Assembly (NCBI GenBank): GCA_023228865.1
Contig: JALOAH010000007.1
Location: forward strand, 1 to 64,000
Length of the DNA stretch: 64,000 nucleotides
Direction of reading: 5' to 3'
Origin: Porticoccaceae bacterium
Lineage (GTDB): Bacteria > Pseudomonadota > Gammaproteobacteria > Pseudomonadales > Porticoccaceae
Both the position numbers and the translations under genes were made by a program. The notes below the pieces were generated by a model. The model ran no database searches. It saw nothing but the letters and a program-made list of their open reading frames with translations, and was not told the DNA's origin. Each line of letters opens with the position of its first letter. Within the stretch, counting starts at the first letter, position 1. This document shows positions 18,280-27,757 of the stretch, in pieces.

Positions 18280-19455
18280 TTAGTCGAGATTGAAGGCGGG
18301 CTCGGGCAGGCCGCGGATTTTTGTGGCGACCGCCGTCACCAGCAGGCGCTGCTTTTGCTGGGGAGTGAGCATGGAAAACAGGGGAATCAAACGGTCGACA
18401 GCGGTATCCAGCAAGTGAATCACCTCGCCGTGATGACCTTTTTTGATATCGCCGAGAAGCTGGTCAATGGACAGGGATTCAATGGCCTCTCTGGCCTGAA
18501 TGCCGCGGTATTCGGAGATGGTGAGTTTGGCAATTTGGCTGCGCCCCAGCGCCTGAGCCTTGAGCAGAGCCTGTTCGCCAATTTCCAGCACAGACTGGGC
18601 GTCGGCTTCGTTGTGGGATTCAAGGGCGCAGACGCCGATTGACACCGTGATGTCGAGTTTTTTACCGCCGAGCTTGGCGCGGAATTTTTCCACCTGGTTA
18701 CAAATCCGATCGGCAATTTCCATGGTGTTGGGGGCAACCGCGAGGGGCATGGATACCACAAACGTGGCAACGCCGGTGCGGGCAACCGTATCTTCCTTGC
18801 GAACACAGCTGGTAATCACCTCCGAGACTTTGGTAATAATCGTCTCGGAAGCGGCGCGGCCAACGCGAATAAACAGATCCTTAAAGCTATCCACCTGAAT
18901 GGTCATGGTGGTCATGGTGGATTTGTGGCGGTTTACAAAGGCAATTTCCTTCTCCAGCTGTTTGGTCAGACCTTTGTTGTTCATTAATCCGGTCAGGACA
19001 TCGACGGTGATTTGTTCTTTCAGTTTTTGAGTGGTTTTTTGCAGGCGGGCGTAAGACAGCGCCCTGGTCTGAATAGCGGTGGCGTCAAAGGGCTTGGTAA
19101 TAAAATCGGTGGCGCCGAGGCTGATGGCTTTCTGTTTGGCGATCTCGGGGTTGTCGGCTCCGGTGGCAACGATCACCGGTAAATTGCTGATGGCTTCCCT
19201 GTCGCTGGTGCGAATGGTTTTGAGCAGCTCAAAGCCATCCATTTCCGGCATGACAAGGTCGGTAAAAACCACCTGAATTTCCGGGTCGTTTTCAATAATG
19301 TTCCAGCCGTCGGCGCCATCGACGGCGAGAACCACATTAAATTGATTGCCAAACATTTTCGATGCGGCTATGCGAACCACCTTTGAATCGTCCACCACCA
19401 GAACCTTGATTTTTTCAGGGGGGTCAGAGTCAAGCAGATTATCGGTATTATTCAT
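18280..19455 (-). CDS. Response regulator with degenerate GGDEF domain
   Basis: 391 residues from the ATG at 19455. The receiver domain (about 12–130) has the acidic pocket VVDDSK, the phospho-accepting Asp in VVFTDLVMPEMDG and KPF. The second domain has the GGDEF fold (VDVLTGLMNNKG, VSIGVCALE), but the catalytic motif reads TGVATF, so it cannot make c-di-GMP in the usual way. A C-terminal tail of about 90 residues follows. It may act by protein contact or GTP binding. No kinase is adjacent. Confidence 0.88.
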   Translation of the reverse strand: MNNTDNLLDSDPPEKIKVLVVDDSKVVRIAASKMFGNQFNVVLAVDGADGWNIIENDPEIQVVFTDLVMPEMDGFELLKTIRTSDREAISNLPVIVATGADNPEIAKQKAISLGATDFITKPFDATAIQTRALSYARLQKTTQKLKEQITVDVLTGLMNNKGLTKQLEKEIAFVNRHKSTMTTMTIQVDSFKDLFIRVGRAASETIITKVSEVITSCVRKEDTVARTGVATFVVSMPLAVAPNTMEIADRICNQVEKFRAKLGGKKLDITVSIGVCALESHNEADAQSVLEIGEQALLKAQALGRSQIAKLTISEYRGIQAREAIESLSIDQLLGDIKKGHHGEVIHLLDTAVDRLIPLFSMLTPQQKQRLLVTAVATKIRGLPEPAFNLD

Positions 19456-19958
19456 GTTGCGGTTCCAACGATGGTGAAGAGCCTGGGTGAGATCTGCTGG
19501 ACGTCGGTTCTGGGGCGTTAAAAATGGCTTTCGATGCTCAGTGCTACCTCTGCACGCCGCTTCCTCAGTCATTTTTCCCTCGCCTGGCCGTGGCTTGCAA
19601 AATCGTAAATAGCTTCTAAGGCCATGGCAACAAAAACGGTAGCAAACTCAGTGCCCTATTGTTCACCAAATTGCCTTCGAGCAAGATGGTTTCAGGACAA
19701 AGTGATGAAAATAGCTGACGAAGGGAGGGGTGTGTCTGGCTCGCCGCCTATTTTTCCGTGGCTCGGAATATTTCCCTGCATGGTGAAAATTTGAGCCAGC
19801 AACAGTTCCCCTTTCAAGTGGCTGTCGATCTGCAAAACCAGGGCTTAAAAGACCAAATGTTCAGCGCGCTGGCAATAGCCCGGCCAGCGCCTGCTTGCGG
19901 TTCCTGCAAACCTGCAAACACTTCCCTGTTGTGGGGATGTACTGACCGACAGATCTGG
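19456..19958. other. Intergenic stretch without a convincing gene
   Basis: About 500 bases between the start of the response regulator and the end of the phytase gene, both on the minus strand. It must hold the regulator's promoter. Short open frames exist but show no family features or ribosome site. No clear terminator for the phytase operon was found. Confidence 0.5.
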
Positions 19959-21905
19959 TTACTCGGCAAGTTTCTGTGGTTGTTGCCTGTCTGCGCTGCC
20001 ATCTATCAGTGTCTGTATCTGACGCCAGTCCACCAGCTTGAAATTCTGGGGCTGATCCGGCATGCGGTTGCGGCCATCCTGCACCACCAGTAAACCCTGG
20101 GGATAACCGGGAAGAGGCGATGCGGTAACGGTGAGACCATCGGTTTCGGAGGCGCCGTCGATGCCCCGCTCCAGGTCGGCGGCAATACGGAAATGAGTCA
20201 CTTTGGGATAGTCACCCCACAGGCCATAGACGACATAGCTGTCGTTGCCCTGGCTGGAAACCACCAGGTAGTGGCGGTCGGCGCCAAAATAGATTTCCAT
20301 GCCTTCGACATCCGCCACCAGATGGTCGTCAACGGCAATGATCATCTTCAGGGGGGCGTCCGCTGCGGGCTCGGCATGGGTTGCCCAGATTCCCGCCTTT
20401 TCCTCGCCCATATAGAGCCTGTTGGCATTGGCGTCCACGGTGCAGCCTTCGGGCTGGCTGGGCAGGCTGAATTGACGCACCAGCTCACCTCTGGGTTCGG
20501 CGCCGCTAAAGCCAATGCGGTATTGTTGGTAACGGCCGTCGGTGTCGTTGATAAACACATAGTCGCCGCTGGCGGACTGGTACATGCACAGGCCGTAGAC
20601 TTCGTCGAGGTTGGTGGTGATGTCACCGAGGTGTTTTACCCTGTTGCCCCTGGCGATGGTGAACAGGGAAATGCTATTCAGATTGCGGTTGCTGGCGGCG
20701 ATCAGCGGTTGCCTCTTGCCATTGATCTGGCTGTTGGCGATGAGGTCAACGTTGTTGAGCCTGCCAATATTCAGGGACTGGCGCAACTCGCCATCGAGAC
20801 CGTAGATTTTCAGCCCCTCCCGCTTGTCGGTGCCGATGATCAGGCTTTGCCGGGGCTTGCGGGGGTTGAGCCAGATTGCCGGGTCGTCAGCGGCGTCACC
20901 AAAACGGGCGACGGCGGCGGTTTCACCAGTGGCGTAAATACGAGGCACGGTGGCGGCTGCAGGCGCAGCGGCGGGGGAGTCCGCAGTCAACTCCGCCATC
21001 TGGTAATTGTCCGCGCTTTCATCGTAAATCGACAGCAACAGGGTGTCGCCATGTCTGGCCACGGCAAGGGATTTGGCTTCCTCCATTTGGTCGAGGGCGA
21101 GATCATCGACAAGGCCTTTGCCGCTATAACGCTGAATGCGGGCAGGTTCGGCGCTCAATACCCACAATTCGCCGCTGTCTGCGACGGCGATATCCGCTAT
21201 CTCTCCGGCCACCGCGCCGTGGGGTGAAACCAGGGCAACAGGCTGGCGGCTGGCGTCGGTTTCGGGATTTGCGGCATAACGCCATACCCCCAGGCCTTCT
21301 TCCGCCAGGTACAGGGAGCCGGTGTTGTCGTCCACCGCGCAGGCCTGGCTATCGGTGGCGCCGATAAATGAGCGCACGGCAATGTTCACCAGCGCCTGCC
21401 TGCGGTTGTCGTAAATAATGTGCTGGTGAACCATGCCCTGGGTATCGACGGCAAAGAGGGACAGGTGACCCTCCTGGGGGTCGCGGTACAGGCACTGTGT
21501 CTCGGGCAGGGCGGTGGCGCTGTCAATGGCTGCCAGATTGCGCAGGTTGTCGGTGGCGTCGTCGAGGGCAAACAGCACAATGGCGCCGCTGTCACGGTCG
21601 ATGGCGCTTATCAGGGTTTCGGCCTTGCCGTTTACCATCAGCCCGGCGCGGGCATCCAGGGCTTCAAATTTGCCGGCCTGCAACGGGTACTGCTCGCCAT
21701 TTTCAGCAACCAGCACCAGCCCTTTTGTGGCGCTGGCGATGAGCCATGCGCCGGGGCGTGTCGGCAGCGCCACAACATCCTCGCCGTTGCCGGGGTTGAT
21801 CTGAAGGGGGCGGGTGGCCAGGGTTGGGGTGTCAGCGCTGGCCAGCTGCGGGCTGGCGCCGAGCTGGGCGAGCAGGATCAAGGCGACTGTGGCGAGAGGC
21901 TTCAT
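19959..21905 (-). CDS. Beta-propeller phytase, dual-domain
   Basis: 648 residues with a signal peptide (about 1–24). The C-terminal half (about 320–640) is a complete beta-propeller phytase: DDPAIWLNPRKPRQSLIIGTDKREGL, RLNNVDL, EGCTVDANANRLYMGEEKAGIW, and VVSSQGNDSYVVY. The N-terminal half resembles a partial, diverged copy of the same propeller, as in known dual-domain phytases. It should release phosphate from phytate in a calcium-dependent way outside the cytoplasm. It is the last gene of a Pho-box operon with a TonB receptor and a PhoX-like phosphatase. Confidence 0.92.
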   Translation of the reverse strand: MKPLATVALILLAQLGASPQLASADTPTLATRPLQINPGNGEDVVALPTRPGAWLIASATKGLVLVAENGEQYPLQAGKFEALDARAGLMVNGKAETLISAIDRDSGAIVLFALDDATDNLRNLAAIDSATALPETQCLYRDPQEGHLSLFAVDTQGMVHQHIIYDNRRQALVNIAVRSFIGATDSQACAVDDNTGSLYLAEEGLGVWRYAANPETDASRQPVALVSPHGAVAGEIADIAVADSGELWVLSAEPARIQRYSGKGLVDDLALDQMEEAKSLAVARHGDTLLLSIYDESADNYQMAELTADSPAAAPAAATVPRIYATGETAAVARFGDAADDPAIWLNPRKPRQSLIIGTDKREGLKIYGLDGELRQSLNIGRLNNVDLIANSQINGKRQPLIAASNRNLNSISLFTIARGNRVKHLGDITTNLDEVYGLCMYQSASGDYVFINDTDGRYQQYRIGFSGAEPRGELVRQFSLPSQPEGCTVDANANRLYMGEEKAGIWATHAEPAADAPLKMIIAVDDHLVADVEGMEIYFGADRHYLVVSSQGNDSYVVYGLWGDYPKVTHFRIAADLERGIDGASETDGLTVTASPLPGYPQGLLVVQDGRNRMPDQPQNFKLVDWRQIQTLIDGSADRQQPQKLAE

Positions 21906-21938
21906 AAAAATCTCTTTGGCGGCTTAAAAAATAATTCA

Positions 21939-21970
21939 CACCGACACTGGCAACGTAGCCAGGGTCGGTG
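21939..21970 (-). terminator. Intercistronic hairpin before the phytase gene
   Basis: Arms CACCGAC-A-CTGGC and GCCAG-G-GTCGGTG around a six-base loop (AACGTA) form a 12-bp stem with one mismatch. On the minus strand a T-rich stretch follows after about seven bases. It may be a partial terminator, or protect the upstream mRNA, lowering phytase relative to the receptor. Confidence 0.5.
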
Positions 21971-22014
21971 CGACGGGCGCTGCTGCGGATCCCGTGATTA
22001 CGTAAACTGCACGC

Positions 22015-24326
22015 TTAAAAAGCGTAGCGTGCGGTGAGGCGGAAAATGGGGCCGGCTTCTTCCGTTTCCAGTTCGTATTCGTCGAAGTCGCGATCGCGCT
22101 GGTCTTCAATGGTATCGAACTTGTTGAAGATTTCATCCTTGCTGCCATCCAGCAGGTTTGAACCCACAAAACGCAGGGTCAGGGACTGCCAGCGCTTCTC
22201 TACAAAGACTTCGAGGTCGGCGCTGTAACTGGTCTGCACTTCCTCGCCGAGAATACGGCCAAAGGCATCGCCCTGTTCCCTGTAGGTGACGCCAAAGGTG
22301 ATTTTCTGCTCGGGCATATCCTGAATCACACCGACGTTGTACACCCATTTGGACTGATCGTTAAAGCGGCGCTCGCCGAAGGCATCGTCAATTTTGCTGT
22401 CCATGAGGCTGTAGTTGGCAAAAATGCCGGTGTTGTCCATGCCGATAACGGTGAGAGGGGTGGACAGGTCAAACTCGATGCCGGAAACCCAGCCGTCGCC
22501 GACGTTGTCGACCTTGTAGACGAAAAAGCCATCCCCCTCCGAGCCGGGTTCGCCGGTGTTGGTCAGCTCGATCAGGTCTTCCACATCCCGGTAGAACAGG
22601 TTGACGCCAAAGACGCCTTCACTGCCGAGCATGCGCTCGTAGCCCAGATCAATGCCCCAGGCGCTTTCCGGTTCCAGCTGCGGATTGCCCTGAAGGTCGT
22701 TGTCCGCCACCTCGCCTTCGAGCAGTGCCGGCATAATGAGATCAAAATCCGGGCGGCGCAGGGTGCGGGCAACGGACGCGGTGAGGCGGTCGCTGTCGGT
22801 GAGGCTGTAGCGCAGGTGCGCCGACGGCAGAATAAAATCGTAGTCGGTATCGACACCGTCCTGCCCGGAAGTCCGGTCAACGATGCTGACATCCGTGGTT
22901 TCGTAGCGTACACCGGTTTCCCATTCCAGGCGGCCGACATCGCCGCTGACCATGACAAAAAAACATCCGCACGGTCTTCTTCGATGCGGTTGACGCCACC
23001 GATGGCGGGTTCGAATTCGGTCAGCTGGCTGGCGACGGCAAGTGGCGACTGGCCACCGAACTGATCCCAGGGAGTGGCGAGACTCAACTCGTTCTCATCA
23101 TCCGCCTCGAGAATGCGGGTGTCTCTTTGTTTGGCGAGAAAAAAGCCGCCAAACTCGATTTCGGTGGCGTCGCCAAGATCAAATTTTTGGGCGAGTTCGA
23201 TACCGAATTCTTCGTCTTCGATGTCCTGAAGGGTGCGCTCATCTTCGATGACGGCAATATCGTCGCCAAAGTCGATTTCTGATTCCCGGTCATCCAGTTC
23301 GCTGTCAAAGGCGGCCACGGACAGTTTGATTTTGGCTTCACCGCCGAGCAGTGGGTGGGAGTAGCGGCCGCTTAAGCTGTAGCTGGTTTCGTCGATATCC
23401 TGATGTTGCTGATTGTCGGTTTCCAGGTTGCCGCCGGTATTTTCCGGCCCGGTGACAGCGCTGGGGTCGTTGTATTCAAAGGAGCGCTCATCCTCGGTGC
23501 GATCGGTTATTACCCAGGCTCCGGCAATATTGAGCTTGGCGCCATCGTCAAATACCACGCTGTAATCAGTGTTCAATGAGGTGTCGCTGCTGTCGCGGAC
23601 ATCGGTCTGGTCTTCCCGGTTGTCAAATTCCTCGGCAATGAAATCGGGGTTGTTCTCCGGCGAGTCGCCAAAACGGGTACTTTTCTTGACCTTGGGGTTG
23701 TAGCGCCCCTGCTGATCGACGCCCACCACCAGGCGGCCTGGGCCAACCTGACCGCCCCATACGGCGGCCAGATTCTCCTTCCATTCTTCGTTGTCAAAGT
23801 AGTTGCCGCCGAGCTTCACATAGCCGCCATCGAGGCTGAAACTGTCCCGCAGGACAATGTTGACCGCACCGGCGACGCCGTCCGCGGGGCGATTGGCGCT
23901 GCTGGAGCGAATCACCTCCACCCGCTCGATCAGCTCTGCGGGTATGCGATCCATCAAAAAGGAGCGGTCGTTGCCGATGCCGGGAACACGCTCGCCGTTG
24001 ATCAAAATTTGCGTGTAACCCGGCGCCAGACCCCGCAGGCGGGCGCCGTCGGACTCGGTGACATCGGATAAAAAAGTCACGCTGGGCACACGGCGCAGGG
24101 CGTCGCCGGCGCTGGAGGGTTCAAAACGTTCAAAGTACTGGCGATCGTACTCCAGCACAGGCGTGATGTCCTTGGCGCGGTTGTGGTAGCCGATACTGCT
24201 GTACACCACCAACTCTTCGATGTTTTTGATGGGCTGCGTTGTGTCCTCTCCCCAGGCGGCGGAGGCGCCCAGGGTAACGCTGCCGACAATAACGAGTGGC
24301 AACAGTTTTGGCTTGAAAGGAATCAT
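22015..24326 (-). pseudogene. TonB-dependent receptor, interrupted by a frameshift
   Basis: A receptor of about 767 residues read in two frames. The first part (24326 to about 22960) has a signal peptide ending ASAAWG, the plug (DALRRVPSVTFLSDV, LRGLAPGYTQILINGERVPG, ERVEVIRSSSANRPADGVAGAVNI) and half the barrel. After a run of seven A (22957–22963; T on the coding strand) the barrel continues in the other frame through to the C-terminal FRLTARYAF. Adding one T restores DVFFVMVSGDVGRLEW. It may be a recent inactivation, a sequencing error or transcriptional slippage. Sitting between PhoX and a phytase, it likely imports phytate or its products. Confidence 0.85.
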
Positions 24327-24370
24327 GGGGTTCTCCGTTGTGAGCTTGGTTTTTGGGGGGGATACTGTGT

Positions 24371-25648
24371 TCAGGCATCGACAAAAAAGGGGCCTTTGAT
24401 CTCATAGGTTCGGCCGCCGTCCGGCAAGCCGGTGATGCCATTTTGGGAGCTGAAATACAGCCTGCTGCCATCCGGGCTGAATGCGGGGCCGCAGACTTCC
24501 GAGCCTTCATGGCCGATAACGTTGACCAGTTCGAAGGGCTTGCCCCCTTCGCCAACCACCACCAGGCGCATGTCGGCACCGTCTTCTGCCACGATGATGT
24601 CGCCCGCCGCCGACACCGTAAGGTTGTCAACATCGGCCATCGCTGGAGCAAAGCCGCCGTCGCGGACGCGGTCGTAAACCAGATCCAGAGTCTGGCTGCG
24701 GGTATCCAGCGCCCACACCCGGTTGTCGCCCTTGGTGGTGAAATAGACATAGCCCCCGTGATACCAACAGCCCTCGCCGCCGTTAAATTGCTCGGCGCCA
24801 GGGATCTGTTTGCGAGTGGGGGTTGCTCCCTCGGCGATGGCAGGCACTGGGTCGGGCAGGGATTTCCAGCTAACCTGGCGACGGCTATCGGGGTTGCTGC
24901 CCGCCACCACCGCCACCTGGAGCGCACCGCTGCGCAAATCGGCGCGCTGGCCGCGGGTGTAACGGGCGGGAATAAAGCGGTAAAAGTTGCCGTCCACCAC
25001 ATCCTCGGTTAGGTAGAGATGGCCATTGACGGGATCGACCGCCACCGCCTCGTGTCTGAACCTTCCCAGGGCGGGCTGAGCCGTGGCGGCATGGCGACCG
25101 CCGGGGTCGCATTCGTACACTAGGCCTTCGTCGATTTCCTCGCACGACAGCCAGGTGCCCCAGGGGGTGGGGCCGCCCGCACAGTTATTGGTGGTGCCGG
25201 CACAAATGGCGTAGCTGTCGATGACGTCGCCCCGGGCATTAAAGCGCAGCGCCCCAGCGCCGCCCTGGCCCTGGCTGTTGATCTCAGCATTGGAAACATA
25301 AACCCAGCCGCCATCGGCCATGGCAAAGGTGGCGCCGCCATCGGGTTCGTTGTGCCAGGGATAGGGCGCTGTGGATACCGCTTTTTCACCACTGCGCGCC
25401 ACCAGTCTGGCTGAAAATCCCCCAGGCAGCAGCATTCGGGTTTGCGGATCGTTGGCCACCGCCACTTCCCTCAGGGTGCCCGCCAGGTTGCCAATATTGC
25501 TGCGCCGGGATGGCGCCGTAGCCCCCAGCGCGGAGCGTGGCGATGCGTTCGAGGAGCAACCCCAAAGTGCCGGCCCCACGGCGATAACGCCGGAAGCCAC
25601 CATCAGCTGCTGCAGGATTTTTCGCCGGGATTGATCAGTAAGGCTCAT
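24371..25648 (-). CDS. PhoX/DUF839-family phosphatase-like protein
   Basis: 425 residues with an N-terminal twin-arginine-type signal (SRRKILQQLMVASG) and possible lipobox-like Cys in WGCSS. The body carries the PhoX/DUF839 signature NCAGGPTPWGTWLSCEE and DGRH-type propeller repeats (RFRHEAVAVDPVNGHLYLTEDV, GEGCWYHGGYVYFTTKGDN). PhoX enzymes are calcium-dependent alkaline phosphatases with wide substrate range. It is the first gene of the operon with the TonB receptor and phytase, behind a triple Pho box, which supports a role in phosphate scavenging. Confidence 0.87.
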   Translation of the reverse strand: MSLTDQSRRKILQQLMVASGVIAVGPALWGCSSNASPRSALGATAPSRRSNIGNLAGTLREVAVANDPQTRMLLPGGFSARLVARSGEKAVSTAPYPWHNEPDGGATFAMADGGWVYVSNAEINSQGQGGAGALRFNARGDVIDSYAICAGTTNNCAGGPTPWGTWLSCEEIDEGLVYECDPGGRHAATAQPALGRFRHEAVAVDPVNGHLYLTEDVVDGNFYRFIPARYTRGQRADLRSGALQVAVVAGSNPDSRRQVSWKSLPDPVPAIAEGATPTRKQIPGAEQFNGGEGCWYHGGYVYFTTKGDNRVWALDTRSQTLDLVYDRVRDGGFAPAMADVDNLTVSAAGDIIVAEDGADMRLVVVGEGGKPFELVNVIGHEGSEVCGPAFSPDGSRLYFSSQNGITGLPDGGRTYEIKGPFFVDA

Positions 25649-25748
25649 TGGCAGATTTCCAGGATAAGGCGGGATAAGGGCATCGCTGACGGGGATGGTG
25701 ACGGATTAACGACGTCCAATGCTGACCGGCGAGCTTCTATGGAAGGGT

Positions 25749-25793
25749 AAGGTAGGTTAGAAAAATGACGTCAAAGTGACGTTTTAATGACGG
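25749..25793 (-). promoter_or_regulatory. Triple Pho box and -10 for the PhoX–receptor–phytase operon
   Basis: On the minus strand three heptamers, CCGTCAT, ACGTCAC and ACGTCAT, stand exactly 11 bp apart with AT-rich spacers TAAA and TTTG, as in PhoB sites (CTGTCAT-N4-CTGTCAT). A TACCTT box begins 10 bases after the last heptamer, the usual place for a PhoB-dependent -10. The first gene starts about 100 bases further on. Confidence 0.82.
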
Positions 25794-25945
25794 CTTTGTG
25801 AAAGTGGCGAGATTGGGGAGATGGTTTGTGCCGCGGTGACAATCTGGGCGCCCAGGCATCGGGTCAGCCGTTATTTCATTCTCTTGCGGTAACTGACTGC
25901 TGGGCAGCGAACCGGTTCGGGTACTCGCCATGGCAGCGTTTTTCG

Positions 25946-27013
25946 CTAGCCGGATCGTCGCAGGCGCGTTTCCAAATGACGAAAAAATTGGCGGTGATGA
26001 ATTACCCAGCCACCCAGATAACCCAGCATTGACCCTAGCACGATATCCACCAGTCGAACCGCGACCAGTTTTTCAGCACCCAGAACGGAGTTCGCGTCTG
26101 CAAATAATACTGTCAGGGGGGTGATAAAAATGACGGCCAGGCCGTAGTTGCGGGTAATGAGGGTTTCAATCACAAAGCTCAAGGCAGTAATGATAACAGC
26201 CAGTTGCCAGGGAGCCAGATTCAGCGCAAGGATAAGCCACGCGATAGCCATGCCGGGCAGGGTGCCCACTATGCGGTGAATGTTGCGATGCCAGATGGCT
26301 CTGAATGTCGCCCCTTGCATCACCGCTGCGCAGGACACCGGAACCCAGTAGGGATTGGTCAGGCCGATCGCCAGGGCAAAATAATAACTGCCACCGACAA
26401 AGAGGCCGATAGTGCCTGCTTCCAAGACAATAGCCAGGAAATTGTTGTCTGGTGCTGCAGGTTGTCGGCGTGGTTGTGCCTGGTTGCCAAAGATGAGCTG
26501 CCCCATGCCGTGCAAAAGAGCGAGAAGGCAGGCGCCCATGGTACCCAGCAAAACCAGCCCGGATCGATCCGCGACCAGGCTCAGGTCGTACGGCAATGTG
26601 CGAGCCATGCAGGCCACTAGAATAAAGAAAAAGCTACCGGGGGGTGGCACTCTGAAATAGCGGCAGATCGTCGTGGCGAGAAGGGTGGTCAAGCCTAGCG
26701 TCATCGAGGACAGAGCCGGACTGTCACTGGTCAACGCTCCCAGGGTGAAACTGGCGCAGAAACCGAAAGAAACCACTGTCATGGTGATCAGGCGGTGGGG
26801 AATGGTTGTTTGCGGCATGTACAGAATACTTAAGCCGCCCATGCCCGCGAGGATCGCGGTGGAATAATGCCCTAAAAGCGCCCCCAGAAACAGCGGTAGA
26901 CCCACCGCCAGCGCAGCCATGATGAGGAAGCCCATGGGACGTTTGTTGTCACTGAGGGTAAAAAGAGGGCTGAGATTCTCCCAAAGGCGGGGCTTTGACA
27001 AAGGTGACTCCAA
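25946..27013 (-). CDS. FUSC-family inner-membrane protein
   Basis: About 355 residues with two sets of membrane helices (about 28–165 and 195–335), matching the fusaric-acid-resistance/aromatic-acid exporter superfamily (NPYWVPVSCAAVMQGATFRAIWHRNIHRIVGTLPG). This is the membrane half without the long cytoplasmic domains of AaeB or YccS, so it is either a short member or a partial transporter. The TTG start is uncertain; ATG at Met27 is the alternative. Substrate unknown. Confidence 0.75.
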   Translation of the reverse strand: MESPLSKPRLWENLSPLFTLSDNKRPMGFLIMAALAVGLPLFLGALLGHYSTAILAGMGGLSILYMPQTTIPHRLITMTVVSFGFCASFTLGALTSDSPALSSMTLGLTTLLATTICRYFRVPPPGSFFFILVACMARTLPYDLSLVADRSGLVLLGTMGACLLALLHGMGQLIFGNQAQPRRQPAAPDNNFLAIVLEAGTIGLFVGGSYYFALAIGLTNPYWVPVSCAAVMQGATFRAIWHRNIHRIVGTLPGMAIAWLILALNLAPWQLAVIITALSFVIETLITRNYGLAVIFITPLTVLFADANSVLGAEKLVAVRLVDIVLGSMLGYLGGWVIHHRQFFRHLETRLRRSG

Positions 27014-27130
27014 AAAGGTTGATTTTATTTTTAAGCAGGAATATAGGCCACAGGGTGGGGGGGCTCAAAAAATTCGATCTACCCTACCCCAGGTGGCAGG
27101 CAAGGATACGTCGTCTGCCTGAAGGTGACC

Positions 27131-27721
27131 TTACCCAACCGATCCCGCCAGGATAATTTCCCGCAGTGGCTTGCGTTCGCGGGGTTTCAAATCCCGCCGG
27201 GCGTAGGCGTCAGGGATCACAGAGGGATCGCCCGGATAGCCAATGGCGAGACCGGTGAAAGCTTCCAGGCCATCGCTCAGGCTGAAGGTTTCCCGCGCCC
27301 TGTCGGGATCAATGCCGATCATCTGGTGCACGACCAGGCCGCGGGATGTCGCCTCGAAGGTGAGTCCCGCCGAGGCGGCACCGAGATCGTGAATGGCCGC
27401 CTTGTTGGGTGCGCCGTTGTGTTCAAAGTTGTGCTGCACTATGCCCAGTGCGAGAACAGGTGCGTTTTTAGCCCAGGGTTGATTGCCCTCGACCAGGACG
27501 TGGAATATTTTTTCCCAAAGCTCCGGACTGCGGTCGCGGCTTCCTACGATATAGCGCCACGGCTGGGCGTTGTAGGACGACATCATCCAGCGCGCCGCCT
27601 CGAAGAGGGCGTGCAGGTCATCAGCGCTGACCATGCGCTTGGGGTCTAACGCATAAAAACTCCTGCGATTTTGCAGAATCCCCTGTATGGGAACGTCGGT
27701 GGCTGCGGTGCGAATGGTCAT
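27131..27721 (-). CDS. Nitroreductase-family flavoprotein
   Basis: A 196-residue FMN enzyme of the nitroreductase fold. The N-terminal phosphate-binding motif NRRSFYALDP, the FMN region ARWMMSSYNAQPWRYI and GAASAGLTFEATSRGL are typical. It probably reduces quinones or nitro compounds with NAD(P)H; the true substrate is unknown. It lies just after the OsmC gene on the same strand, in a group of redox genes. Confidence 0.9.
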   Translation of the reverse strand: MTIRTAATDVPIQGILQNRRSFYALDPKRMVSADDLHALFEAARWMMSSYNAQPWRYIVGSRDRSPELWEKIFHVLVEGNQPWAKNAPVLALGIVQHNFEHNGAPNKAAIHDLGAASAGLTFEATSRGLVVHQMIGIDPDRARETFSLSDGLEAFTGLAIGYPGDPSVIPDAYARRDLKPRERKPLREIILAGSVG

Positions 27722-27757
27722 GTTCTTTCTCCATTCCGGCAGGGTGCCGGGGTTGTC

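Noticed and set aside
19758..20093. Open frame of 111 codons at the end of the phytase gene
   Set aside because: Half overlaps the phytase antisense; no ribosome site or recognisable domain.
20193..21227. Open frame of 344 codons opposite the phytase gene
   Set aside because: Antisense shadow; no family features and no ribosome site.
22572..22950. C-terminal tail of the first receptor reading after the homopolymer
   Set aside because: It is the wrong frame; the other frame has the conserved barrel sequence through to the final aromatic residue.
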